Assembly: GCF_036075115.1 (NCBI RefSeq)
Contig: NZ_CP107958.1
Coordinates: forward strand, 8,618,001 to 8,682,000
DNA: 64,000 nucleotides
Source: Streptomyces sp. NBC_00377
Lineage (GTDB): Bacteria; Actinomycetota; Actinomycetes; Streptomycetales; Streptomycetaceae
Direction of reading: 5' to 3'
Made by a program: the position numbers and the translations under genes. Of the stretch, positions 42,393 to 52,243 are shown one piece after another; the first letter of the stretch is position 1, and each line of letters begins with the position of its first letter. The notes under the pieces are model-generated. The model was not told the DNA's origin and ran no database searches. It worked only from the letters and a program-made list of their open reading frames with translations.

Positions 42393-44084
42393 GTGACCAT
42401 CCTCAACGGCCCGGAGCAGTCGGCCACCGCCCCTTACGACAGCGAAGTCCCGGTACGAGGCAGGCAGCCCGGCAATGTCGTGGTGAAGTGGATGACGACC
42501 ACCGACCACAAGACGATCGGCACCCTCTACCTGAGCACGTCCTTCGTGTTCTTCGTGATCGGTGGCGTGATGGCGTTGCTGATGCGCGCCGAACTGGCCC
42601 GCCCGGGCCTACAGATGATCTCGCCCGAGCAGTACAACCAGGCGTTCACGATGCACGGCACCGTGATGCTCCTGATGTTCGCCACCCCCCTGTTCGCCGG
42701 CTTCACCAACTGGATCATGCCCCTCCAGATCGGTGCTCCGGACGTGGCCTTCCCGCGGCTGAACATGTTCGCGTACTGGCTCTATCTCTTCGGCTCCTCG
42801 ATCGCCGTCGGCGGCTTCCTCACTCCGCAGGGCGCGGCCGACTTCGGCTGGTTCGCCTACACGCCGTTGTCCGACGCGATCCGCAGCCCGGGCCTCGGCT
42901 CCGACATGTGGATCATGGGCCTGGCCTTCTCCGGCTTCGGCACCATCCTCGGCGCGGTCAACTTCATCACCACGATCATCTGCCTGCGCGCGCCCGGCAT
43001 GACGATGTTCCGTATGCCGATCTTCACCTGGAACGTCCTGCTGACCGCTGTCCTGGTCCTGTTCGCCTTCCCGGTCCTGGCGGCCGCGCTGTTCGCCCTG
43101 GAGGCGGACCGCAAGTTCGGAGCCCAGATCTTCAACCCGGCCAACGGCGGCGCGTTGCTGTGGCAACACCTCTTCTGGTTCTTCGGCCATCCGGAGGTGT
43201 ACATCATCGCCCTGCCGTTCTTCGGGATCGTCACCGAGATCATCCCCGTCTTCTCCCGCAAGCCGATCTTCGGATACATGGGCCTGGTCGCCGCGACGAT
43301 CTCGATCGCCGGTCTGTCCGTGACGGTGTGGGCGCACCACATGTACGTCACGGGTGGCGTGCTGCTGCCGTTCTTCTCCTTCATGACGTTCCTCATCGCC
43401 GTCCCGACGGGCGTGAAGTTCTTCAACTGGATCGGCACCATGTGGAAGGGCTCGGTCTCCTTCGAGACACCGATGCTGTGGGCGACGGGCTTCCTCGTCA
43501 CGTTCCTCTTCGGTGGTCTGACCGGTGTCATCCTGGCCTCCCCGCCGATGGACTTCCACGTGTCCGACTCGTACTTCGTGGTGGCGCACTTCCACTACGT
43601 CGTCTTCGGCACCGTCGTCTTCGCGATGTTCGCCGGCTTCCACTTCTGGTGGCCCAAGTTCACCGGCAAGATGCTCGACGAACGCCTCGGGAAAGTCACC
43701 TTCTGGACGCTGTTCGTCGGCTTCCACGGCACCTTCCTGGTCCAGCACTGGCTGGGCGCCGAGGGCATGCCGCGCCGGTACGCCGACTACCTGGCGGCCG
43801 ACGGCTTCACCGCCCTGAACACGATCTCCACGATCAGCTCGTTCGTCCTCGGCCTGTCGATGCTGCCGTTCCTCTACAACGTGTGGAGGACCGCCAGGTA
43901 CGGCAAGCACGTGGGCGTCGACGACCCGTGGGGCTACGGCCGCTCCCTGGAGTGGGCCACCTCCTGCCCGCCGCCGCGCCACAACTTCCTCACCCTGCCG
44001 CGGATCCGCAGCGAATCCCCGGCGTTCGACCTGCACCACCCCGATATCGCCATGGCCGAGGCCGAGGCTCATGGGCTCCGCTGA
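42393..44084 (+). CDS. ctaD: Cytochrome c oxidase subunit I, solitary CtaD paralogue
   Basis: 563 residues from GTG 42393 (AGGAGA 10 nt upstream). A 12-helix heme-copper oxidase subunit I of the aa3 type: [11 protein letters not shown] with a low-spin heme His, [19 protein letters not shown] with the CuB His and cross-linked Tyr, [10 protein letters not shown] with two CuB His, and [14 protein letters not shown] with the heme ligands. All ligands are intact, so it should be catalytic. Unlike the main respiratory copy, it has no ctaC, ctaE, ctaF or qcrCAB nearby, so it must borrow partner subunits or replace the housekeeping subunit I in some condition. A TetR fragment lies upstream. Confidence 0.95.
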   Translation: MTILNGPEQSATAPYDSEVPVRGRQPGNVVVKWMTTTDHKTIGTLYLSTSFVFFVIGGVMALLMRAELARPGLQMISPEQYNQAFTMHGTVMLLMFATPLFAGFTNWIMPLQIGAPDVAFPRLNMFAYWLYLFGSSIAVGGFLTPQGAADFGWFAYTPLSDAIRSPGLGSDMWIMGLAFSGFGTILGAVNFITTIICLRAPGMTMFRMPIFTWNVLLTAVLVLFAFPVLAAALFALEADRKFGAQIFNPANGGALLWQHLFWFFGHPEVYIIALPFFGIVTEIIPVFSRKPIFGYMGLVAATISIAGLSVTVWAHHMYVTGGVLLPFFSFMTFLIAVPTGVKFFNWIGTMWKGSVSFETPMLWATGFLVTFLFGGLTGVILASPPMDFHVSDSYFVVAHFHYVVFGTVVFAMFAGFHFWWPKFTGKMLDERLGKVTFWTLFVGFHGTFLVQHWLGAEGMPRRYADYLAADGFTALNTISTISSFVLGLSMLPFLYNVWRTARYGKHVGVDDPWGYGRSLEWATSCPPPRHNFLTLPRIRSESPAFDLHHPDIAMAEAEAHGLR

Positions 44085-44103
44085 TGACCAGCCGGGGACA
44101 GGC

Positions 44104-44451
44104 ATGGGCGAGATGTCGAGACAGGACGCCGTAGGCGCCCGACTCGGAAACGAGGCGGAGGGATATCTCCTGTGGCAGGCCACGATCGCGGTCGCGGAGG
44201 AACGCGCGCGTGAGTTCGTCCGGCCCATGGACTGGCTGACCACGTCCCAGCGTGTGGAGATCGAACGCCACTACGTCACCGACAGCCTCCAGCGCGCCCG
44301 CCAGGACCTCGAACGGATCGCCGCGCGCTGTGTGTCGCTACGAGGGGAGTACGAGCTGCGCTACCGAAAGCTGCGGTTGCGCTGCATGGCCGGGGCGCTG
44401 GCCCTCTGCGCCGCCCTCACCTTCGCGACGGCCGTGTCCCTGACCCGCTGA
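44104..44451 (+). CDS. Small tail-anchored protein paired with CtaD
   Basis: About 115 residues from ATG 44104 (GGGGA 6 nt upstream); ATG 44071 would overlap ctaD by 14 bp. The sequence is a long charged helix (AVAEERAREFVRPMDWLTTSQRVE is its conserved-looking core, split here as AVAEERAREF and WLTTSQRVEIERHYV), then RARQDLERIAARC, ending in one membrane helix, MAGALALCAALTFATAVSLT. It is probably cytoplasmic and C-terminally anchored. Its tight spacing with ctaD suggests an oxidase-linked accessory. Similar genes are often mislabelled oxidase subunits. A strong terminator follows 17 bp after the stop. Confidence 0.75.
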   Translation: MGEMSRQDAVGARLGNEAEGYLLWQATIAVAEERAREFVRPMDWLTTSQRVEIERHYVTDSLQRARQDLERIAARCVSLRGEYELRYRKLRLRCMAGALALCAALTFATAVSLTR

Positions 44452-44467
44452 GGACGCCGTCCCGCGA

Positions 44468-44492
44468 GGCCGTCGCCACCCCGGCGACGGCC
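44468..44492 (+). terminator. Terminator of the ctaD operon
   Basis: GGCCGTCGCC (44468-44477) and GGCGACGGCC (44483-44492) form a perfect 10-bp stem with a 5-nt loop, 17 bp after the small partner gene. Confidence 0.75.
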
Positions 44493-44531
44493 GCCCCCGG
44501 CTTCACGCGACGGTAGTTCTTCCTGCCCCTG

Positions 44532-44573
44532 CTGCACATCGACAGCATCGCCCTGCGCATCGACAGCATCGCC
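44532..44573 (+). repeat. 21-bp tandem duplication encoding a heptad
   Basis: CTGCACATCGACAGCATCGCC (44532-44552) is repeated with one change at 44553-44573. In the frame of the small ORF that follows it reads LHIDSIA-LRIDSIA, then GLVENVTA. An in-frame TAG precedes it and no start codon is available, so it seems part of a decayed coding sequence. Confidence 0.6.
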
Positions 44574-44639
44574 GGCCTGGTGGAGAACGTGACCGCCGCC
44601 TGGGACGACGCCGTACCCGGCTCGACCACGAGGGGCCCG

Positions 44640-44783
44640 ATGGACCAGGACGATCCCGCGCAGGTCGCCGACCAGGCCTTCGAGGCACGGTCCGCCGCGT
44701 CCGGGCCTCACCGCACGTCGTACGTGTGCGACGGCTGCGCCGCGGCCGTGCTCCGCCTGGTGTCCGGGCAGACGAAGCGGTAG
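44640..44783 (+). CDS. Possible 47-residue CxxC protein overlapping the STAS gene
   Basis: ATG 44640 is preceded by GAGGGG at 5 nt, and third-position GC exceeds 90%. The product is acidic, ending in YVCDGCAAAVLRLVSGQTKR with one CxxC pair. Its last 76 bp overlap the 3' end of the opposite STAS gene, so one of the two tails may be spurious. It may be the remnant of a larger gene, since coding character continues upstream to about 44510 without a start. Confidence 0.35.
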   Translation: MDQDDPAQVADQAFEARSAASGPHRTSYVCDGCAAAVLRLVSGQTKR

Positions 44784-45187
44784 AGACGCACCCTGAGCCG
44801 GGTCCGCACCGTCGACGCCGGAGGCCGGGGCGACACCGCCGCACAGCCCACCCGTGTCCTCGCCCTGGCCTGCGACAGCGTGCGCGTGACACGCAGGATG
44901 CGCTCGAGACCCGCTGCGCGCAGGGACTCGGCGACCTGTTCGTGGCGCACCGTGACGCACAGGAAGACGCGGTACCGCTCCGCGAACCCGCGCAGCCGTA
45001 TCAGCAGGTCCATCAGGGAGGGCGACAGGAGCGCGGAGTCCACGTCCACGATGGCGGCAGGTGTGTCGCAACGCCGCAGCAGGGTGCGCACCTGTTGCTC
45101 GGCGGCCGACGCGTCGTCGGGGTCGACGATCCCGTGCAGTTCGATGACCCGGTGCGTCCGGTCGAGACGGTAACTCTTCACATGCAA
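44708..45187 (-). CDS. STAS-domain protein (anti-sigma antagonist-like)
   Basis: 159 residues. TTG 45187 has GGGGAG at 6 nt; GTG 45181 is the alternative. Residues ~1-100 follow the STAS plan: YRLDRTHRVIELHGIVDPDD, AIVDVDSALLSPSLMDLLIRL (where the phosphorylatable Ser of SpoIIAA-type proteins sits in the strand-helix turn) and RVFLCVTVRHEQVAESLRAAGL. The last ~55 residues are Arg-rich and unrelated. It could oppose an anti-sigma factor kinase, but no partner kinase or phosphatase is adjacent. The C-terminal tail overlaps a small opposite-strand frame, so its true end may be non-conserved. Confidence 0.65.
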   Translation of the reverse strand: MHVKSYRLDRTHRVIELHGIVDPDDASAAEQQVRTLLRRCDTPAAIVDVDSALLSPSLMDLLIRLRGFAERYRVFLCVTVRHEQVAESLRAAGLERILRVTRTLSQARARTRVGCAAVSPRPPASTVRTRLRVRLYRFVCPDTRRSTAAAQPSHTYDVR

Positions 45188-45336
45188 GGCCCACTCCCCA
45201 GCAGAAACAGGACTGCGGTGTGGCCGCGTCCTGACCAGCCCTACGCCTGCCCCCTTCCGCGCCGGTCACACCCGTGCGGACGGCACGGGGGACGACCGGC
45301 GCGACCGCCGCCGGTAGGGCCGGGGGCGCCGGCCAC

Positions 45337-45363
45337 GGGCCGCGGTCGGATCGACCGCGGCCC
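45337..45363 (-). terminator. Terminator of the crtE-I-B-Rieske operon
   Basis: GGGCCGCGGTCG (45337-45348) and CGACCGCGGCCC (45352-45363) form a perfect 12-bp stem with a 3-nt loop, 26 bp beyond the Rieske gene stop. Confidence 0.75.
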
Positions 45364-45388
45364 GCTGTCCGACGCCGGGGGAGCGGCG

Positions 45389-46465
45389 TCAGCCGGGGAA
45401 GCGGCCTGTGGAGCGCAACTGCCAGCGCCGCTCGGCGTATGCCAGGTCGTCACGCCACAGCCGTGCGGCGGCGGCCCGCATGAGTGGTCGCAGCGCGGGG
45501 GCCAGCGTGCGGGCCGCGGCGAACCCACGGCGGTCGGAGGCCGCCACGATCGCCTCGACGACGGCCGTCCGCGGCCTGCCCCGGTCGTCCGGACCGAGCG
45601 GGGTGGCATGCGTCTCGACCACGGAGCCCTGTCCCTCGCCCTCCGTGATGCGCATGACGACCGTGCGGGGGTCCGGCGCGGTGAACACGGCCCGGACCGG
45701 CACGACGAGCCGCCCGGCCAGCTTGAAGGAGACGTCGACCGCGAAACCCTCCTCCCCGTCCCCGTCCCCGTCCTTGTTCGCATCCGCGTCCGCGCGGCCC
45801 GTCCCCGGCGCGTCGACGACGGTCAGGTCGACGAAGGAGTACGGGTGGAACCAGGCGCCGTGCCATGGATCCAGCCGGTTGGCGACGACGTCCTCCGGTT
45901 CGCAGGTTCCCTCGCCCTGGTAGACGGCGGACAGCGCGCCCGGCAGCGAGGGCCGGACCGGCACCACCGGCGCGTCCAGCGGCGCCTCCCCGCCCACGTC
46001 GTCCAGCCGTACCCACACCAGCACACCGTCGTCGTGCGCGGGCAGCGGCTCCCAGCCCGCGAACGGCGTGCCCTTCAGTGAGAGTCCGTGCCAGTGGCAC
46101 ACGAGCGTGCCGCAGTGCACGGGGCTGTCCCGCAGCGGCGCGCCCAGGTGCGGGCAGACTCCGGGCCCGGCGACGAGCCGGCCCCCGGCGTCGCGCCAGA
46201 CGACGACCTCCCGCCCGGCGACGGTCCGCGCGAGGGGACGATCGGCACGGATGTCACGGGTGGCGCCCATGACATACCAGTTGCCCGACGGACGTGCCTG
46301 CGCCCGCTTCAACGCCCGGGCGATCACGGCGGGCCGGGCCTCCCGCCAGGTCGGACGCTGGCGTTCCCAGCGCACCGGGCGTCTGCGCAGTGACAAGGGG
46401 AAACGCCCCCGGGGACCGGAGCCGACGGAGCGGCCGGGACGACGGCCGGGATGCTCGGAACTCAC
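45389..46465 (-). CDS. Rieske [2Fe-2S] protein with C-terminal DUF5914-like domain, crt operon
   Basis: 358 residues from GTG 46465, overlapping the crtB stop by 4 bp. Residues ~60-140 form a Rieske domain: VCPHLGAPL (Cys, His) and LVCHWHGLS (Cys, His) are the cluster ligands, both pairs intact. The rest resembles a ring-hydroxylase-type helix-grip/START half ([27 protein letters not shown]) without an evident mononuclear iron triad. An acidic low-complexity insert, [14 protein letters not shown], is encoded by a short CCGTCC-type repeat. It sits in the crtV position of Streptomyces carotenoid clusters. It probably modifies or supplies electrons to a carotenoid; the reaction is unknown. Confidence 0.8.
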   Translation of the reverse strand: MSSEHPGRRPGRSVGSGPRGRFPLSLRRRPVRWERQRPTWREARPAVIARALKRAQARPSGNWYVMGATRDIRADRPLARTVAGREVVVWRDAGGRLVAGPGVCPHLGAPLRDSPVHCGTLVCHWHGLSLKGTPFAGWEPLPAHDDGVLVWVRLDDVGGEAPLDAPVVPVRPSLPGALSAVYQGEGTCEPEDVVANRLDPWHGAWFHPYSFVDLTVVDAPGTGRADADANKDGDGDGEEGFAVDVSFKLAGRLVVPVRAVFTAPDPRTVVMRITEGEGQGSVVETHATPLGPDDRGRPRTAVVEAIVAASDRRGFAAARTLAPALRPLMRAAAARLWRDDLAYAERRWQLRSTGRFPG

Positions 46466-47496
46466 GCGACCTCCTCGTGCAGCTGCTCGGGCGAGGGCCC
46501 GGACGCCCCGGTCGGCAGCGGCAGCCGCTGCGGGCCCCGGAGCACGGCCCGCCGCACGGCGGCACGCGACCGCGTCCGTGCCGCCACCACCCGCACCAGA
46601 CCGTCCGCGGCCACCGCCGCGCGGCGCCGGCGGGGAACCACGGCACGCCGGTGCACCACCGAGTACCCGTCGTCGGCCACCGCCTTCAGGATGCCCCCGT
46701 ACAGCACGAAGGCCGTCCGGATGGCCGGCCGTGACACGGGGTCGAGCATCCGCAGTCCTGGCGCCGCCTCCCGGTAGACACCGCGGGTGAGGTCCTCGAC
46801 CGCCCTCAGCGCCTCGGTGATGCGCCGGTCGTGGCGGCCGGTGCTCCTGCTCCAGTACAGCAGCTCGCGGTCGACGCCGTGGGCCCCCAGCAGGTCGGCG
46901 GGCAGGTAGACGCGGCCGCGGTCGAGGTCCTCGCCCACGTCCCGCAGGAAGTTGGTCAGCTGGAAGGCGACGCCCAGGGCCGCCGCCCGCGGCGCGGCCT
47001 CCCCGCGCGGGACCACCGTGCCGAGGACCGGCAGCATCTGAAGGCCGATGACGGCGGCCGAGCCGTGCATGTACTCCCGCAGATCGGCGTAGGTCGGATA
47101 GCCGGTGACGTCGAGGTCGCTGCGCATGGAGGCCATGAAGTCGCTGAAGTGACGGTGGTCGATGCCGTACCGCCGCGCCGTGTCGGCGACCGCGAGAACC
47201 ACCGGGTCGGTGCTGTCCTCGCCCCGCAGTCCGCGTTCCAGTCCCGTCCGGAGGCGGGCGAGGTCCGCGGAGCGTCCGTCCGTCGTGAGGGTGGTGTCCA
47301 GGGAGTCGACGATGTCGTCCGCCCAGCGCGCGAAGCCGTACAGGGCATGCACGGCGGGCCGGCGCTCGACCGGCAGCAGCCGGGTGGCGAGGAAGTACGT
47401 CTTGCCGTGGCGGGCGTTGAGCCGTCGGCAGCGCGTGTAGGCGTCACGCAGCGCCGGGTCCGTGATGCCCGCCGCGTCGAGCTCGCGGTCGGTCAT
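46462..47496 (-). CDS. crtB: Phytoene synthase CrtB
   Basis: 344 residues, joining two geranylgeranyl-PP into phytoene, the first committed carotenoid step. Both Asp-rich motifs are present: [15 protein letters not shown] and [40 protein letters not shown] near the N-terminus and the RVYLPADLL segment are typical of CrtB. ATG 47496 lies in an ATGA overlap with crtI, and its stop overlaps the Rieske gene start, so crtE-crtI-crtB-Rieske are translationally coupled. The last ~45 residues are Arg/Pro-rich and not part of the enzyme core. Confidence 0.95.
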   Translation of the reverse strand: MTDRELDAAGITDPALRDAYTRCRRLNARHGKTYFLATRLLPVERRPAVHALYGFARWADDIVDSLDTTLTTDGRSADLARLRTGLERGLRGEDSTDPVVLAVADTARRYGIDHRHFSDFMASMRSDLDVTGYPTYADLREYMHGSAAVIGLQMLPVLGTVVPRGEAAPRAAALGVAFQLTNFLRDVGEDLDRGRVYLPADLLGAHGVDRELLYWSRSTGRHDRRITEALRAVEDLTRGVYREAAPGLRMLDPVSRPAIRTAFVLYGGILKAVADDGYSVVHRRAVVPRRRRAAVAADGLVRVVAARTRSRAAVRRAVLRGPQRLPLPTGASGPSPEQLHEEVA

Positions 47497-49034
47497 GAGG
47501 GCGTTCCTTCCGGGGTGGCCCGCGTCCTGAGCGCTGGGCGGGGCGTGCGGATCGTGCGTCCGGTGACCCGGGCCGCGGCGAGCTTGCCCGACAGCAGAAC
47601 GGTCGGTACGCCCACACCCGGTGTGGTGCCGCAGCCGGCGAGCACCGCGTTCTCGGTGCCCCGGACCAGGTTGCGCGGGCGGAACGGGCCGGTCTGGGCG
47701 AAGGTGTGGGCCGCCGAGAAGGGCGTGCCGGCCGCGTGCCCCCGGGCCTGCCAGTCGGCCGGTGTCACCAGGCACTGCTCCTCGATCGCCGAGCCGATGC
47801 CGTCCAGACCGCGTTGTTCCAGTTCCTTCAGCACGCTGTCGCGGTAGCGCGGCGCGAGGTCGCTCCACTCGGCGGCGTCCGGCCCGATGTCGGAGTTGGG
47901 GCAGGGGGCGAGGATGTAGTGCAGGTGGTGACCGGGCGGGGCCAGGCCGGGATCCGTTGCCGTCGGGCGGGTGATGAGCAGGGACGGATCGCTCATCAGC
48001 TCGCCGGTGCGGGTCAGCTCGTCGAACGTGCCCCGCCAGGCCGCGCCGAACGACAGGGTGTGGTGGGCGAGCTCCGGCCAGGTCCGGTCGGTGCCGGCGT
48101 GCAGGACGACGGCCGACGGCGAGTGTCTGATTCGCAGGGGCCTGCGCGGGGCACGGCCGAGGAGGCGGTACGCGACGGGCAGGTCCGGCGTGAGGACGAC
48201 CGCGTCGCACGGGATGCGGTCCTCGGTGGTCACGACGGCGGTGACGCGGTCGCCGGAGCGCTCCAGCCGGGTGACGTCCTGCCCGAAGCGCAGCTCGGCG
48301 CCCGCGTCGGCGGCGGCGTCCGCCATGGCCTGCGGCACGGCGTGCATGCCGCCGCGCGGGAAGTACACACCGGCGACGGTGTCCATGTAGGCGATGACGG
48401 CGTAGGCGGCCAGCGCCCGGGCCGGCGGCACGCCCGCGTACAGGGCCTGGAAGGAGAACACGCGGCGCAGGCGCTCGTCCTTGAGGTGGCGCCCGATGCC
48501 CGTGTCCAGCCGGCCGAAGCCGCGCAGTGCCGCGAGCCGGGCCAGGTCGGGCGTCAGCAGCTGCCAGGGGGAGTCGAAGTTGGCGTCGATGAAGTGGCGC
48601 ATCTGGGCCCGGTACAGCCGCTCGAGCCAGTCGCGCAGCCGCCGGTATCCCGCGGCCTCCCCGGCGCCGGCGAACCGCCGCACCTCCGCCTCCATGGCTT
48701 CGGCGCCGGTGTGCACGTCGATGCTGCTGCCGTCGGCGAAGCGGGCCCGGTACGCCGGGTGGAGGGGGATCAGGTCGACGCGCTCGTACAGGCTGTCCCC
48801 GACCGCGGCGAACGCCTCGTCGGCGAGGTCGGGCATGGTCAGCACGGTGGGACCGGTGTCGAAGCGGTAGCCGCCGCGCACCAGGCGTCCGGCGCGGCCG
48901 CCGGGCAGCGGATCGCGTTCGACGACGGTGACCCGGCGTCCGGCGCCGAGCAGGTGCAGCGCGGCGGACAGTCCGGACAGCCCGGCGCCGACGACCACGA
49001 CATGGTCCGTGCGCCCCGGGATCGTCCTGGTCAT
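47493..49034 (-). CDS. crtI: Phytoene desaturase CrtI
   Basis: 513 residues. FAD-dependent, converts phytoene to lycopene by four desaturations. [21 protein letters not shown] is the dinucleotide-binding start; [33 protein letters not shown] and [20 protein letters not shown] are CrtI blocks; [20 protein letters not shown] is the C-terminal FAD motif. Full length for bacterial CrtI. ATG 49034 overlaps the crtE stop by 4 bp. Confidence 0.95.
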   Translation of the reverse strand: MTRTIPGRTDHVVVVGAGLSGLSAALHLLGAGRRVTVVERDPLPGGRAGRLVRGGYRFDTGPTVLTMPDLADEAFAAVGDSLYERVDLIPLHPAYRARFADGSSIDVHTGAEAMEAEVRRFAGAGEAAGYRRLRDWLERLYRAQMRHFIDANFDSPWQLLTPDLARLAALRGFGRLDTGIGRHLKDERLRRVFSFQALYAGVPPARALAAYAVIAYMDTVAGVYFPRGGMHAVPQAMADAAADAGAELRFGQDVTRLERSGDRVTAVVTTEDRIPCDAVVLTPDLPVAYRLLGRAPRRPLRIRHSPSAVVLHAGTDRTWPELAHHTLSFGAAWRGTFDELTRTGELMSDPSLLITRPTATDPGLAPPGHHLHYILAPCPNSDIGPDAAEWSDLAPRYRDSVLKELEQRGLDGIGSAIEEQCLVTPADWQARGHAAGTPFSAAHTFAQTGPFRPRNLVRGTENAVLAGCGTTPGVGVPTVLLSGKLAAARVTGRTIRTPRPALRTRATPEGTPS

Positions 49035-50404
49035 CGGGTGGCCCCCTCGGCGCCGGCGGTGAGCAGCAGTGACCCGGGCGAGCCGTTCCCGGCGTCGGAC
49101 AGGCCGTCCTCGATGCGGGGCGAGCCGCGGGAGAGCCGCCCCTCGGGTGGCGCCCCGGCGGCCGAGTGCAGCAGTGCACGCAAGCGCTCACGGCCGTCCG
49201 TCTCCAGCACCGCGGTGTCCAGGTGGTGCATCCCCTGGGCGGCCAGCCGTTCGATCCTGGCCTCGACCGTCTCCCGCGCGCCGGTGGCCACGAGGACGCT
49301 CCGCACCTCGGCGAGACCGGCCTCGGACAGTTCGGCCCGGCCGAGCGAGTGCCGCAGCACCGCGAGGGCCTGGTGGTCGCCGGACGACTCGGCCCGGGCC
49401 TGCGCCACGGCGACGAGGTAGGTGGGCTTGCCCGAGCGGATGTCGCAGCCCGAGGGCTTGCCGGTCCGGCTCGCGCTGCCGAAGACGTCGTCGAGGTCGT
49501 CGCGGAGCTGGAACGCGATGCCGATGCACCGGCCGGCCGAACACAGTGCCGTGGTCGTGGCGGCGTCCGCGCCCGCCAGCGCGGCACCGAGGGCCAGCGG
49601 CCGTTCCACGGAGTACAGGGCGCTCTTGAGACAGGCGGCCCGGATCGCCCGGACCGAGGAGCGCGACGAGGTGGTCTGGCCCTGGAGGTCCAGGTACTGC
49701 CCGGCGACCATCTCCGTCCGCATGGCGCTCCACAGGCCGCGCACCCGGCGTGCGGTGTCCGGCGCCGACTCGGTCTCGGCGAGCACGTCGTCCGCCCACA
49801 CCAGGGCCAGGTCCCCGGCGAGGATCGCCGCCGCCTCGCCGAAACGCGTGCCCTGATGAGAGGAGCGGGCCGCGTCGGCGTACTGGGCTTCGACGTCCGC
49901 GTGCAGGGAGGGCCGGCCGCGGCGCAGCCGGGAGCCGTCCATCACGTCGTCGTGGACCAGCGCGCAGGTCTGGATGAGTTCGAGCGCGGCGCCGACGCGC
50001 AGGGCGGCCGCCGCGGCCGGGCCCTTCCCGCCGCAGGCACGCAGGGCCCACCACACGAACTGCGACCGGGTGCGCTTGCCGCCGTCCAGGGTGAAACGGG
50101 CGACCCGGTCGGCGAGGTCGTGGGCGAACACCGGATCGAGGGCGCCGGCCCGGGCGGCGCGTTCGGCCAGAATGCGGTCGAGCACGTGTCCGACGGCTGC
50201 GGGGACGTCGTCGTCGAGGGCCCGCAGGTCGCTCACATCCGGAAGGAACGGGGCGAAGGCAGCGTCTTCCGGCCGGCTGCCGGGTGCGCCGGCGGGCCCC
50301 GTGAGGTGCGGGTGCGCACCGGGGCCGGAGGTCTGCCCGGGCCCGTGGTGCGGGCCGGGCGGCGGTCCGGCCGCATGGTGGTCCTTCGCCTCGCTGGGGC
50401 GCAT
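49031..50404 (-). CDS. crtE: Polyprenyl diphosphate (geranylgeranyl-PP) synthase CrtE
   Basis: 457 residues from ATG 50404 (GAGAGGA 6 nt upstream); a GTG at 50446 would add 14 residues but overlaps an operator-like palindrome. It makes geranylgeranyl-PP for carotenoids. The two Asp-rich motifs are [18 protein letters not shown] (FARM) and [12 protein letters not shown] (SARM), with GGKRTR before the first. The protein is longer than typical synthases (~350): the first ~60 residues are His/Pro/Gly-rich and the C-terminal ~40 residues are Gly/Ser-rich. First gene of the leftward crt operon. Confidence 0.93.
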   Translation of the reverse strand: MRPSEAKDHHAAGPPPGPHHGPGQTSGPGAHPHLTGPAGAPGSRPEDAAFAPFLPDVSDLRALDDDVPAAVGHVLDRILAERAARAGALDPVFAHDLADRVARFTLDGGKRTRSQFVWWALRACGGKGPAAAAALRVGAALELIQTCALVHDDVMDGSRLRRGRPSLHADVEAQYADAARSSHQGTRFGEAAAILAGDLALVWADDVLAETESAPDTARRVRGLWSAMRTEMVAGQYLDLQGQTTSSRSSVRAIRAACLKSALYSVERPLALGAALAGADAATTTALCSAGRCIGIAFQLRDDLDDVFGSASRTGKPSGCDIRSGKPTYLVAVAQARAESSGDHQALAVLRHSLGRAELSEAGLAEVRSVLVATGARETVEARIERLAAQGMHHLDTAVLETDGRERLRALLHSAAGAPPEGRLSRGSPRIEDGLSDAGNGSPGSLLLTAGAEGATR

Positions 50405-51007
50405 CCCGGTTCCTCTCGTCAGCTCGAAAGCTCGCCTTGTGTACACGCATTCCGCGTCGACGGCGGACTCGGATGCGCCATGCGGGGGAAAGTCCGGCTG
50501 CGGCCCGTCTCCGGGCGGGGCTCACACCCGACGCGGTGGACGAGTGCCACGGCAGCGGCCCCGCTCACCTGCCGAGTTGCGCCGGCCCGCGTCCGGATCA
50601 CTTCGGTGTCCACCGCGGATCGCTTTCGCGTGCGGATCGGTTCGTCTCCGTATCCGGTCCGGCCTGCTTCTGTGTGCGCTCGGGATCGCTTCCGTGTGCG
50701 GTTCGGATCGTCTCCGTAGCTGACGCGATCGTCTCCACGGCTGGCCGGCAGGCCGGGCACCCGACGGGGTGCCGCCCGCCCGTGGACCCGGGCCCCGCCC
50801 GTCTCATGGCCCCGGGCCCGCCCGGCCCCGTACTTCGGGCCCGCCCCGGCCGCAAGCAGCCGGCCGGACGGGGACGACCGCGCGGCGGGCCGTGCAGCAC
50901 AAGTGCGGCGCTCGGTCACTGCCCAGCGTGGCCTGCATCCGCAAGGGCACCCGAGCGTGAATGCTTCCGACAACGCGCACGGGGCTGCGCGGAAGGAGGG
51001 AACGCTC
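50405..51007. promoter_or_regulatory. Divergent crtE/crtY control region
   Basis: 603 bp without a convincing gene between the two crt operons. It holds the 8-bp palindrome GTGTACAC (50439-50446), 35 bp before the crtE start, and an imperfect 66-bp direct repeat at 50617-50740. In better-studied Streptomyces clusters crt genes are light-induced through a MerR-type LitR and an ECF sigma factor; neither gene is in this window, so control from outside must be assumed. Confidence 0.5.
50617..50740. repeat. Imperfect 66-bp direct repeats in the crtE/crtY intergenic region
   Basis: GGATCGCTTTCGCGTGCGG (50617-50635) followed by TTCGTCTCCGTA recurs as GGATCGCTTCCGTGTGCGG (50683-50701) followed by GATCGTCTCCGTA. 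Partial copies occur at 50594-50618 (GGATCACTTCGGTGTCC) and 50725-50740 (CGATCGTCTCCACGG). Spacing is 66 bp, about six helical turns. Confidence 0.75.
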
Positions 51008-52201
51008 ATGCTCGACGCGGACGTGGCCATCGTGGGCGCGGGAGCCGCGGGACTGTCCCTGGCCCACCGGCTGTCGCACCGCGCGCCCGGGACGCGTCGG
51101 CTGTCGGTGCTCCTGGTGGAGGCCCCGCCCGGCCCCCTGCGGCCGCCCAGCCGGACCTGGTGCTTCTGGGAGCGCGGCCGGGGACGCTACGACGCGGCCG
51201 TGACCGCGACCTGGCAGCGGCTGCGGGTCCACACCCCGGACGGACGGGCCGTCGAGGACTGCATCGCGCCGCTGCGGTACAAGATGATCCGCTCGGACGA
51301 CTTCGAGGGCCTGATCGCGCACGATCTCGCGCAGAGCGGCCAGGTCCGGCGGCTCGAGGCGACCGCCGAGACGGTCGAGGGCGTCCCCGGCGGGGCCCAG
51401 GTCCTCACCCGCACCGCCGACGGACGTGCACAGACCGTCCGCGCCCGCTGGGTGTTCGACTCGCGCCCGCTCGGCAGCCTCCCGGCGGCCCGCACCACGC
51501 TGCTCCAGCACTTCCACGGCTGGTTCGTCCGCTCCGACCGGCCGGTCTTCGACGTCGGCACGGTCGAACTCATGGACTTCCGCACGCCGCAGCCGCCGAG
51601 GGGCCTGTCCTTCGGCTACGTCCTGCCCACCGGCGACCGGCAGGCCCTCGTCGAGTACACCGAGTTCTCCCCCCAGGTCCTGTCCCCGCAGGGTTACGAG
51701 GCCGCGCTGCGCCGGTACACCGAGGACGTCCTCGGCCTCACCGGGTTCGAGGTCGTGTCGACCGAGACCGGGGTGATCCCGATGACCGACGCCCCGTTCG
51801 CCCGGCAGTCGGCCCAGTCGGTCTTCCGCATCGGTGCGGCGGGAGGCGCGACCCGCCCGTCCACCGGCTACACCTTCGCCGCCGTACAGCGCCAGACACG
51901 AGCCGTCGCCCGTGCCCTGGCGGCAGGGCGCCGCCCGCTGCCGCCACCCGCCCACTCGGCCCGCTCCCGCGCCATGGACGCGGTGATGCTGCGCGCCCTC
52001 GACAGCGGTCGGGTCGCCGGCGCCGACTTCTTCGCGCACCTCTTCACCCGGGTGCCGATGGAGCGGCTGCTGCGCTTCCTCGACGGCCGCACCCGTCTCC
52101 ACGAGGACCTCTCCGTCGGGATCCGCACCCCCGTACTGCCGATGCTCCGCTCCGCCGCGGAGCTCCCCTGTCTGCCCCGCCGCCCCTTCCCCGGACCGTG
52201 A
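51008..52201 (+). CDS. crtY: Lycopene cyclase CrtY
   Basis: 397 residues from ATG 51008 (GGAGGGA 5 nt upstream). It closes both ends of lycopene to give beta-carotene. DVAIVGAGAAGLSLAHRL is the FAD/NAD fold start, RTWCFWE and YKMIRSDDFEGL are cyclase blocks, and FRIGAAGGATRPSTGYTFAA is the CrtY/CrtL-type signature near residue 285. Full length for the CrtY class. First gene of the rightward crtY-crtT-crtU operon. Confidence 0.93.
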   Translation: MLDADVAIVGAGAAGLSLAHRLSHRAPGTRRLSVLLVEAPPGPLRPPSRTWCFWERGRGRYDAAVTATWQRLRVHTPDGRAVEDCIAPLRYKMIRSDDFEGLIAHDLAQSGQVRRLEATAETVEGVPGGAQVLTRTADGRAQTVRARWVFDSRPLGSLPAARTTLLQHFHGWFVRSDRPVFDVGTVELMDFRTPQPPRGLSFGYVLPTGDRQALVEYTEFSPQVLSPQGYEAALRRYTEDVLGLTGFEVVSTETGVIPMTDAPFARQSAQSVFRIGAAGGATRPSTGYTFAAVQRQTRAVARALAAGRRPLPPPAHSARSRAMDAVMLRALDSGRVAGADFFAHLFTRVPMERLLRFLDGRTRLHEDLSVGIRTPVLPMLRSAAELPCLPRRPFPGP

Positions 52202-52243
52202 CCGCCCCGCGGACGCGGTCCGTGCCCTCCTGAGGAGAACCGG

